Positions 1-4,921 of a stretch of DNA of 12,382 nt are shown here, piece by piece. The translations under genes and the position numbers were made by a program. The number at the start of each line of letters is the position of its first letter. Position 1 is the first letter of the stretch. The DNA is from Candidatus Parcubacteria bacterium (lineage in GTDB: Bacteria; Patescibacteriota; Minisyncoccia; Phycocordibacterales; UBA1006): positions 1-12,382 of the forward strand of contig JALVPH010000045.1 of assembly GCA_027031875.1 (NCBI GenBank), read 5' to 3'. Under the pieces are notes generated by a model. The model was given only the letters and a program-made list of their open reading frames with translations. It did not search any database and was not told where the DNA came from.

Positions 1-30
1 TTGTCGAAGTAGGTTTATAAAGGAAAGATA

Positions 31-63
31 AAAAGGGGAGAGCGCTATGCGCTCGCCCCTTTT
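31..63. terminator. Bidirectional rho-independent terminator
   Basis: A 15-bp stem (31-45 pairing with 49-63, one A/G mismatch) closes on a TAT loop. It is flanked by A-runs on the left and T-runs on the right, so it can stop transcripts in both directions. On the minus strand it lies about 35 bp beyond the stop codon of the exonuclease gene and is its likely terminator. On the plus strand it would end whatever gene lies left of the window. Confidence 0.8.
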
Positions 64-66
64 TCT

Positions 67-90
67 ATTCCCGCGAAAGCGGGAATCCAG
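67..90. repeat. REP-like palindrome (ATTCCCGC-GAAA-GCGGGAAT)
   Basis: An 8-bp perfect stem (67-74 with 79-86) is capped by a GAAA tetraloop and followed by CCAG. The ATTCC...GGAATCCAG form resembles short palindromic intergenic repeats scattered through many bacterial genomes. A second palindrome with ATTCC/GGAAT ends but a different inner sequence lies at 11693-11713. Membership in a genome-wide family is inference. Confidence 0.5.
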
Positions 91-96
91 AGTACC

Positions 97-816
97 CTAT
101 AGATGTAAGACCTTCCTTAAGGTATAAATCCAATCTTCCTCTCCTTCAGGATTCTTTTCTTTCTCCTTAAGGAGCCAGCGGAGGTAGTCAGGGTCTTCGC
201 GTGCGATGTCTTCAATTTTTTCCCCCTTATACTTCCCAAATTGAATACGGTGAATGAAGGAGGGTTTCTGTGAGATTGCAATCATCTCATCAATCATCTC
301 ATCGCTCGTTTTTCCTGTACTTTCTACCATCTTTTTGAGCATACGGTAGAAGAGTTTCTCGAGCACGAGGATATCTCCCCACGCATCGTGTGCAGTCGCT
401 CCAATTTCTATTCCAAGGTAGTAGCGGAGATACTGCATCTTGTAGGAGGGGATTTTTCCTTCAGGATCGAGTGCGCGTGCGACTTTGAGCGTATCGATGA
501 AGCTCCCTACACGAATTCCTTCCTTTTCAAGCATCGCGATATCAAATTTCGCATTGTGTGCGACAAGAATTTCTCCTCGTTCAAGGCGTTCTTTTAGATC
601 GTGATATACTTCGCTCTCTCTGAAGTAGGGTTTTCCGTGAAGCATCTTCTCGGTGATGTGGTGTGTTGCCATTGCTTCAATGGATATAGGTATAGGAACG
701 CGGAAGAGTTCGTTCACTTCTTTTCCATCACTCGTGCGGTAGGCGAGTTGAATGAGGCGATCTTTTTCCTCTGTTCCTGTCGTTTCTGTATCAAGAAAAA
801 TGAGTTTTCGTTCCAT
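97..816 (-). CDS. DEDDh 3'-5' exonuclease (DnaQ/ExoX type)
   Basis: Predicted 3'-5' exonuclease acting on DNA or RNA ends, 239 aa. The DnaQ fold fills residues 5-160. ExoI is DTETTG (D9, E11), ExoII is the HNAKFD segment with D92, and ExoIII is TAHDAWGD with H143 and D148, so the complete two-metal DEDDh site is present. After a helical linker (160-190), residues 193-216 (FGKYKGE...DYLRWL) match the short C-terminal module seen in exodeoxyribonuclease X-like proteins. There is no polymerase or helicase fusion, so it may work in repair, in RNA trimming or as a stand-alone proofreading subunit; these cannot be told apart here. The start is supported by a -10 element ending 10 nt before the ATG. 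No Shine-Dalgarno is present: the purine-rich AGGAGG next to the ATG is on the wrong strand. A terminator follows the stop. Confidence 0.88.
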   Translation of the reverse strand: MERKLIFLDTETTGTEEKDRLIQLAYRTSDGKEVNELFRVPIPISIEAMATHHITEKMLHGKPYFRESEVYHDLKERLERGEILVAHNAKFDIAMLEKEGIRVGSFIDTLKVARALDPEGKIPSYKMQYLRYYLGIEIGATAHDAWGDILVLEKLFYRMLKKMVESTGKTSDEMIDEMIAISQKPSFIHRIQFGKYKGEKIEDIAREDPDYLRWLLKEKEKNPEGEEDWIYTLRKVLHL

Positions 817-826
817 AGATAGGAGG

Positions 827-837
827 AGTGTAGCACA
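827..837 (-). promoter_or_regulatory. Extended -10 promoter of the exonuclease gene
   Basis: On the minus strand this reads TGTGCTACACT, close to the TGTGCTATACT found before other genes in the window. The TACACT hexamer ends 10 nt before the ATG at 816, so the transcript would have a leader of only a few bases. I see no convincing -35. Confidence 0.6.
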
Positions 838-875
838 TTTAGTATGAGTTGCCGATTATGTTTACGCTTTCAAGA

Positions 876-919
876 GAAAGGGCGGGCAAAAAGTCGGATG
901 ACTTTTTGCCCGCCCTTTC
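876..919. terminator. Perfect 20-bp GC-rich hairpin, terminator-like
   Basis: Positions 876-895 pair without mismatch with 900-919 around a GGAT loop. The stem contains GGGCGGG/CCCGCCC and ends in GAAAG/CTTTC, followed on the right by CAAAAC. The hairpin after dus (11570-11608) has the same GGGCGGG core and the same TTTCCAAAAC right flank. There is no U-run directly after the stem on either strand, and no gene obviously ends here. A role as terminator or insulator between the exonuclease promoter and the small gene to the right is inferred. Confidence 0.5.
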
Positions 920-936
920 CAAAACCCCAAGAAAAG

Positions 937-945
937 TTATCCACA
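937..945 (+). promoter_or_regulatory. Single DnaA-box match (TTATCCACA)
   Basis: This is a perfect match to the classical 9-mer DnaA box, in the gene-poor stretch upstream of the exonuclease. I found no second clear box nearby, no DNA unwinding element and no dnaA or dnaN gene, so an origin is not supported. A lone match of this length could arise by chance in 12 kb. Confidence 0.2.
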
Positions 946-961
946 TCACCATACCAAGCAC

Positions 962-988
962 TTGACAACTCTCTCTCTCTGATACCTT
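962..988 (+). promoter_or_regulatory. Possible promoter of the 54-aa membrane protein gene
   Basis: A consensus -35 TTGACA (962-967) is followed after 15 nt by TACCTT (983-988) with an upstream TG (980-981). The spacing is short and the -10 is weak, so this is tentative. Unlike the other promoters here, it would leave a leader of about 20 nt before the ATG at 1014. Confidence 0.35.
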
Positions 989-1013
989 AATCACAAACCA
1001 AAACCTTAACACC

Positions 1014-1178
1014 ATGAAGCAATATTTGTTGATTGTACTGATTAATTTTTTGCTATTAAACTTCATTTTCCCCAACATTCCGTGGGAAATTAGTTTATCC
1101 GCTGCGGTTACGGGGACTGCGATGGGGTTTCTCTTCTGTTCGCTATTTTGCGAACAGGATGGAGTAAAGCGAGAATAA
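1014..1178 (+). CDS. Putative small membrane protein, 54 aa
   Basis: An ATG-started frame of 54 codons ending in TAA. The product looks like a hairpin membrane protein: hydrophobic stretch at residues 4-19, a turn with two prolines (FPNIPWE, 19-25), a second hydrophobic stretch rich in small residues (about 27-46), and a charged tail EQDGVKRE. I do not recognise the family. Support comes from context: a TTGACA box lies upstream, and the stop codon lies in the loop of a strong terminator, a compact arrangement seen for real short genes. Against it, there is no Shine-Dalgarno, the -10 is weak and the frame is short. The last third of the gene also contains an 8-bp hairpin (1136-1157), so the stretch could instead be a structured RNA. 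Confidence 0.5.
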   Translation: MKQYLLIVLINFLLLNFIFPNIPWEISLSAAVTGTAMGFLFCSLFCEQDGVKRE

Positions 1179-1195
1179 TCTCGCTTTTTCTTTTT
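1166..1195 (+). terminator. Rho-independent terminator of the 54-aa gene
   Basis: A 9-bp perfect stem, AAAGCGAGA (1166-1174) with TCTCGCTTT (1179-1187), has an ATAA loop and is followed by a T-rich tail through 1195. The TAA stop of the small ORF forms most of the loop. It separates that gene from the ndk promoter, which begins 11 nt further on. Confidence 0.85.
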
Positions 1196-1205
1196 CCCTA
1201 TTATC

Positions 1206-1214
1206 TGCTATGAT
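1206..1214 (+). promoter_or_regulatory. Extended -10 promoter of ndk
   Basis: TGCTATGAT; the TATGAT hexamer ends 10 nt before the ATG at 1225. The same TGC-TATGAT sequence precedes the ATP-cone gene. The alternative upstream ATG at 1210 lies inside this -10 box and is therefore unlikely to be the start. Confidence 0.6.
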
Positions 1215-1224
1215 AATTAGCGAT

Positions 1225-1710
1225 ATGAAAGAAAAAGAAGAACGAATTTTAGTGATTATTAAGCCTGATGCTATTGTGCGTGGACTCATTGGGGAAGTGT
1301 ATAAGCGCTTCGAACGAAAAGGGTTTAAGGTAATAGGAACAAAGATGGTTCACCTTAGTGACATTCTCCTTGATGACCACTATGCACACCTGAAGGATAA
1401 ACCTTTCTTCAAGGGGATTAAAAAGTTTATGCAATCCTCACCGGTAATCCTTATTGTGCTCTCTGGAGTAAACGCTTCGGCAGCAGCACGCCTCATTGCA
1501 GGGCAGACTTCCGCGGCGGAAGCAGATGCGGGAACGATTCGTGGAGACTTCGCAATGTCGATTCAATCAAACATTGTCCATGTATCTGATTCTCCAGAGA
1601 ATGGAGAAATTGAGGTAAAGCGTTTCTTCTCCGAAGACGAAATCTTTGACTACAAACGAGTTGACGAAGCATTCGTCTACTCGGACGTCCACGAAGATTT
1701 TTCAGCTTAA
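1225..1710 (+). CDS. ndk: Nucleoside-diphosphate kinase
   Basis: Cytosolic enzyme that moves the gamma-phosphate of ATP onto other (d)NDPs through a phosphohistidine. With the start at 1225 it has 161 aa, slightly longer than the usual 135-150. Conserved parts in order: VIIKPDAIVRG (10-20, binding Lys13), the HYAHLKDKPFF region (52-62), R89, AEADAGTIRGDFA (98-110) and the active-site segment NIVHVSDSPE with catalytic H118. The residue after that His is Val, where most family members have Gly (HGSDS). The C-terminal tail, including VDEAFVYSDVHED, extends past the usual end. I chose 1225 over the in-frame ATG at 1210 because the latter sits inside the promoter -10. The gene appears monocistronic, with its own promoter and a weak hairpin after the stop. 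Confidence 0.93.
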   Translation: MKEKEERILVIIKPDAIVRGLIGEVYKRFERKGFKVIGTKMVHLSDILLDDHYAHLKDKPFFKGIKKFMQSSPVILIVLSGVNASAAARLIAGQTSAAEADAGTIRGDFAMSIQSNIVHVSDSPENGEIEVKRFFSEDEIFDYKRVDEAFVYSDVHEDFSA

Positions 1711-1716
1711 AAAAGT

Positions 1717-1732
1717 AGAGAGTTTCTCTTTT
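1717..1732 (+). terminator. Weak terminator after ndk
   Basis: AGAGA (1717-1721) pairs with TCTCT (1725-1729) around a GTT loop and is followed by a short T-run. It is preceded by an A-run directly after the ndk stop. The stem is short, so some read-through into the following RNA segment is likely. Confidence 0.4.
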
Positions 1733-1757
1733 GTCAATAGCATCGCTCTCCCCATTT

Positions 1758-1766
1758 TGCTATACT
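1758..1766 (+). promoter_or_regulatory. Extended -10 promoter of a candidate small RNA
   Basis: TGCTATACT has the same sequence as the promoters of the beta-CASP gene, pyk and mscS, but here no ATG follows at 6-10 nt. The predicted start site near 1773 falls just before the 5' strand of the long closing stem of the RNA described next. Confidence 0.55.
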
Positions 1767-1772
1767 CTAGTT

Positions 1773-1938
1773 GAGTAGTCGTTTGCCAGTAGACGTTGAA
1801 ACACCAAGAACAAGGGAATCTTGATAGAGCTTCATCGTGGTGGAGTTCTTCTGAATCCCACCTGACGTACCGTCAATGTTCTTCGCGCAAATGACTACGC
1901 AAAAAAACACGTGTTGCGCTCACGTGTTTTTTTGCGTA
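1773..1938 (+). ncRNA. Candidate structured small RNA (about 165 nt)
   Basis: The interval between an extended -10 (1758-1766) and a strong terminator (1896-1938) has no convincing ORF but folds as one unit. P1 is 12 bp: 1775-1786 with 1887-1898, with one G-U pair, sharing its last 3 nt with the terminator arm. P2 is 8 bp: 1792-1799 with 1873-1880, with two G-U pairs. Inside lie a small hairpin (CAAG 1811-1814 with CTTG 1820-1823) and a bulged 12-bp stem-loop (1836-1867) built on CGT-GGTGG / CCACC-TG-ACG with a TTCT loop. The overall form is a rod with its ends paired. Size and shape would suit 6S-type or other housekeeping RNAs, but I find neither the SRP tetraloop and platform sequences nor any other signature. 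Identity is therefore open. A regulatory leader for the next gene is less likely, because the terminator and a new promoter intervene. Confidence 0.55.
1896..1938. terminator. Strong bidirectional terminator
   Basis: An 18-bp perfect stem (1896-1913 with 1921-1938) has a 7-nt loop and A7/T7 runs built into the arms, so it can act in both directions. It ends the candidate small RNA. Only 4 nt separate it from the extended -10 of the beta-CASP gene, so that promoter's -35 region lies within the hairpin. Confidence 0.85.
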
Positions 1939-1942
1939 TCTC

Positions 1943-1953
1943 TGTGCTATACT
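1943..1953 (+). promoter_or_regulatory. Extended -10 promoter of the beta-CASP gene
   Basis: TGTGCTATACT; the TATACT hexamer ends 6 nt before the ATG at 1960. The usual 6-7 nt from box to start site would place transcription start on or beside the A of the ATG, so a leaderless mRNA is predicted. Confidence 0.65.
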
Positions 1954-1959
1954 TTGCGT

Positions 1960-3363
1960 ATGCATAAAGAGAAAAAGATGAAGCTCACCGTGTATGGGGG
2001 AGCAGGTTGGGTAACTGGTGCGAATTTCGTCCTCGACAATATGCGAGAAGGGGAGGAGAATCGTAAGATTATGATTGATTGTGGAATGTTCCAGGGTGGA
2101 GATGACGCGTACGAGAAGAACGCAGAACCTTTTGCCTACGATCCAAGTGAGATTGACGTCCTCCTCGTAACGCACGCACATGCAGATCACATTGGACGCA
2201 TTCCAAAACTCGTGCGTGATGGATTCCGTGGTGTTATCTATTCCACCGAAGCGACAGCAGACCTCGTCCCGTTAATGTTCGAGGATAGCTTAAAGATTAT
2301 GGCTTACGAGGAAAAGAAGCATGGGAGGGAAGTACTCTATACGCAAGATGATGTAAACCGAACGCTCACACTCTGGAAGCGCGTTTCGTTTCATAGCCCG
2401 ATCCAGCTTGACGGAGGATTTGAAGCAACGTTCTTCGTTTCTGGTCATATCCTTGGTTCGGGGATGGTGAGGATCCACTATGGCGATGCAAATATGCTCT
2501 TTACGGGAGATCTTGGAAACACTCCTGATATCCTCCTTCGTGATACAGAAATTGTTCCTGATATTCGCTATATGCTGATGGAGTCGGTGTATGGAGATAG
2601 GAATCACGAAGAGCGAGAATTACGAGAGGAAAAAATGAAGCAAGTGATTCTTGAAACGATTGCAAATAAAGGGACGCTCCTTATCCCTTCGTTCGCGCTT
2701 GAACGGACGCAGAATATTCTCTATCTTATCAATAAGCTTGTCGAATCGGGTGAGGTTCCTCGAATTCCAGTATTCCTCGATTCTCCACTTTCTATTGATA
2801 TTACAAATGTATTCAAAAAGTATGTGAATACGATGAATTCAGATGTGAAAGAGCACCTCAAGCATGACCATGATATATTCTCTTTTCCCGGCTTTGTAGA
2901 GACCTACTCGGTAGATGAGTCAAAAGCAATTATGCACCACCCTGGTCCAAAAGTTATTATCTCTTCCGCAGGAATGAGCCATGCAGGGCGTATCATCTTT
3001 CACGAGAAGCATTATCTCAGTGATCCAAATACAATTCTCCTCTTCGTAGGGTATCAAGCAGTAGGGACACTTGGGCGAATTATTCAAGACGGAGCAAAGA
3101 AGGTGAACATTCTCGGTGATGAAGTTCCTGTGCGTGCGAAAGTGGTAACAATTACAGGATTTTCTGCACATAAGGATTCAACACACCTCCTTGAATTTGT
3201 GGAGCAAATTGACGATGCATCAGACGACTTGCGAAAAGTGTTTGTGACGATGGGGGAGCCGAGCGCTTCGCTCTTCCTCGCACAGCGTATTCGCGATTAC
3301 CTTGGAGTACACGCTATTGTTCCTGATCCTGGCGAGAGTTTTGTGCTTGATATGAGTAAATAA
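1960..3363 (+). CDS. Beta-CASP metallo-beta-lactamase, putative RNase
   Basis: Predicted zinc-dependent RNA endo/exonuclease of the CPSF-73-like branch of bacterial beta-CASP proteins, 467 aa. Motif 1 is in MIDCGMFQGG (D40), motif 2 is HAHADH (72-77), motif 3 is SGHILGSG (H163) and motif 4 is FTGDLGN (D184). The beta-CASP insert follows with motif A at E208 (MESVYGD), LIPSFALERTQ (241-251), FLDSPLS (272-278) and ISSAGMSHAGR (334-344). The chain then returns to the lactamase fold with motif B in GFSAHKD (H404). At motif C the expected VHGE reads TMGE (M431), so one of the usual zinc-binding histidines is absent. The start at 1960 is chosen because its promoter ends 6 nt upstream. An in-frame ATG at 1876 lies inside the upstream RNA segment, and M7 (1978) is another possible start. 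It is not RNase J proper: it lacks the long C-terminal domain. Confidence 0.88.
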   Translation: MHKEKKMKLTVYGGAGWVTGANFVLDNMREGEENRKIMIDCGMFQGGDDAYEKNAEPFAYDPSEIDVLLVTHAHADHIGRIPKLVRDGFRGVIYSTEATADLVPLMFEDSLKIMAYEEKKHGREVLYTQDDVNRTLTLWKRVSFHSPIQLDGGFEATFFVSGHILGSGMVRIHYGDANMLFTGDLGNTPDILLRDTEIVPDIRYMLMESVYGDRNHEERELREEKMKQVILETIANKGTLLIPSFALERTQNILYLINKLVESGEVPRIPVFLDSPLSIDITNVFKKYVNTMNSDVKEHLKHDHDIFSFPGFVETYSVDESKAIMHHPGPKVIISSAGMSHAGRIIFHEKHYLSDPNTILLFVGYQAVGTLGRIIQDGAKKVNILGDEVPVRAKVVTITGFSAHKDSTHLLEFVEQIDDASDDLRKVFVTMGEPSASLFLAQRIRDYLGVHAIVPDPGESFVLDMSK

Positions 3364-3402
3364 AATACCCCGAGCTTGCGTTCGAGGTAGTTTGTGTGGA
3401 AT

Positions 3403-3424
3403 AAAACCCCATAAAGGTGTTTTT
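3403..3424. terminator. Terminator between convergent beta-CASP and pyk genes
   Basis: AAAAC (3403-3407) and CC pair with GG and GTTTT (3419-3423) around an ATAAA loop with one internal mismatch, followed by a T-run. A-runs on the other side allow use in the pyk direction too. A second imperfect hairpin (3371-3385, CGAGC-TTGC-rich) lies just before it. Confidence 0.55.
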
Positions 3425-3438
3425 TCGTATGCAGATGG

Positions 3439-4845
3439 TTAGAATGTGAGGACTGATACGGTATCTGTTGTGCCTTCTTTCCCAAAAGAATTTCCTCTTG
3501 TGATTGTGATACGTTTTGTTGTTTTTACTTTTGCTCTTTTGAGAATTTGTTGTATTGCTCTCTTGAGATCTTTTGGTGCATGATGAATTTCTTCTGCGGT
3601 GAGAGCGGTGACTCCATAATGGAGGACCAGCTGCCTCGCTACTCTCTCATAAGGGGTAATGGCAATGATACGTTTTTCAGGGTGGAAGCGAGAAATCATT
3701 CTCGCAGTGAGTCCAGATTCAGTGAGTGCGATGATATCTGTTTCAAGTCGTTCAGAAACGTCAACCGCAACTTCACTCATCACATCGGTGACATTTTTTG
3801 TTTCGGTGAAGATGTAACGCTCTTTTGCAAACGGTTCTACCTGTTCCGCAATCCTCACCATTGTTTTCACTGCCTCAACAGGATATTCTCCTATACTCGT
3901 CTCTCCGGAGAGCATAAGCGCATCCGTTCCATCAAAAATAGCGTTCGCAACATCGGAAACTTCCGCTCGCGTAGGAACAGGGGAGTGTTCCATTGAGTCA
4001 AGCATTTGAGTTGCAGTGATGACAGGTTTTCCGACTACTGCACACTTTTTAATGATTTCCTTCTGTATGAGAGGAACTCTTTCTACTCCAACTTCGATGG
4101 CAAGGTCTCCTCGTGCAATCATGACCCCATCGGTTGCTTCAAGTATCTCATCAAAATGTTCAACAGCAGGCGCTGTTTCTATCTTTACAATAATTTTTGT
4201 TTTTGATTTGTGTTTGTTGAGGATTCTCCTGAGTTGAAGAACATCATTTTTTGTTTGCACGAAAGAGAATGCAATGTAGTCGACGTTATTCTCTATTCCG
4301 AAGAGAACATCCTTTTTATCTTTTGCGGTCAGTGAGGAAATAGAGAGATGAGCTCCCGGCACATTAATTCCTTTGTGGGAAGTAAGGAATCCTCCATCGA
4401 TAACTCTCGTATAAATTTTCGTTAGTGTCGTCCTTTCCACTTTCAACGTTTTCTTTCCGTCTTCAATTTTAATAATCATCCCCTTCTTCACTTCTTGGGG
4501 AAGTTTCTTATAGTTTACGGAAGCTCGAGTGGTATCTCCAACAAGGTCCTCTGTGGTAAGGATAAACGTTTGTCCTCTCTTTAGGGTAATCCCTTCTCTT
4601 GGAAGTTGCCCAATACGTATTTTTGGTCCCGAAAGGTCTTGAAGGATAGCAATTCGTTTTCCTACTTTCTCTGCAACTTTTCGTGCACGGTCATGAATTG
4701 TTTGATGCCACTCATGAGTGTTATGAGAAAAGTTGAGTCGTACTACATCAACTCCGTTTCGAATAAGTTTTTCTAGCTGTTTTTCTGATTCTGTAGCGGG
4801 ACCTATCGTTGCTACAATTTTTGTTTTCTTTCTTTCAACTTTCAT
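3439..4845 (-). CDS. pyk: Pyruvate kinase
   Basis: Last step of glycolysis: PEP plus ADP to pyruvate plus ATP, cytosolic. With the start at 4845 it has 468 aa and all three domains. The barrel opens with KIVATIGPAT (9-18) and the substrate/cation segment RLNFSH (36-41). Domain B follows DLSGPKIRIG (70-79). The catalytic core has K221 in VKIET, E223, and ARGDLAIEVG (244-253) with metal ligand D247. It continues into TATQMLDSM (277-285), PTRAEVSDVANA (291-302) and DGTDALMLSGET (305-316). The C-terminal regulatory domain is complete (about 350-468). K75 stands where potassium-dependent enzymes have Glu (GPEIR), predicting a K+-independent enzyme. The start is set by a promoter ending 7 nt upstream; the longer in-frame start at 4881 would lie upstream of that promoter. 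The gene is divergent from the ATP-cone gene. Confidence 0.95.
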   Translation of the reverse strand: MKVERKKTKIVATIGPATESEKQLEKLIRNGVDVVRLNFSHNTHEWHQTIHDRARKVAEKVGKRIAILQDLSGPKIRIGQLPREGITLKRGQTFILTTEDLVGDTTRASVNYKKLPQEVKKGMIIKIEDGKKTLKVERTTLTKIYTRVIDGGFLTSHKGINVPGAHLSISSLTAKDKKDVLFGIENNVDYIAFSFVQTKNDVLQLRRILNKHKSKTKIIVKIETAPAVEHFDEILEATDGVMIARGDLAIEVGVERVPLIQKEIIKKCAVVGKPVITATQMLDSMEHSPVPTRAEVSDVANAIFDGTDALMLSGETSIGEYPVEAVKTMVRIAEQVEPFAKERYIFTETKNVTDVMSEVAVDVSERLETDIIALTESGLTARMISRFHPEKRIIAITPYERVARQLVLHYGVTALTAEEIHHAPKDLKRAIQQILKRAKVKTTKRITITRGNSFGKEGTTDTVSVLTF

Positions 4846-4852
4846 ATGGAGG

Positions 4853-4861
4853 AGTATAGCA
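4853..4861 (-). promoter_or_regulatory. Extended -10 promoter of pyk
   Basis: On the minus strand this reads TGCTATACT, and its last base is 7 nt from the ATG at 4845. It forms a divergent pair with the promoter at 4905-4913 in a 76-bp gap, so the two upstream regions overlap. Confidence 0.6.
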
Positions 4862-4904
4862 ATCGGGCTGTTTTTTACCACATTTCTCTCTTTTTCTGTT
4901 TGTA

Positions 4905-4913
4905 TGCTATGAT
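4905..4913 (+). promoter_or_regulatory. Extended -10 promoter of the ATP-cone nuclease gene
   Basis: TGCTATGAT ends 8 nt before the ATG at 4922. No Shine-Dalgarno lies between them, so a leaderless mRNA is predicted. It may drive the rightward run through PBP2. Confidence 0.6.
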
Positions 4914-4921
4914 AGATTCAC

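Noticed and set aside
937..945. Replication origin suggested by TTATCCACA
   Set aside because: Only one box, no AT-rich unwinding region, and no dnaA, dnaN or gidA neighbours.
839..1078. Minus-strand 79-aa frame
   Set aside because: It runs through both arms of the perfect 20-bp hairpin and across the exonuclease promoter side, has no ribosome binding site or promoter, and its product matches nothing I recognise.
1767..1920. Antisense frame of at least 43 codons across the candidate small RNA, ending at a TAG on the minus strand (1767-1769)
   Set aside because: The only internal ATG gives 22 residues, there is no upstream promoter on that strand, and an open stretch of this length is expected by chance. 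The plus strand has promoter, fold and terminator instead.
1876..1959. Longer N terminus of the beta-CASP protein starting at 1876
   Set aside because: It would translate through the 18-bp terminator and lie upstream of the gene's own promoter; the added residues are low-quality (FFCVSLCYTLR) and unlike the family.
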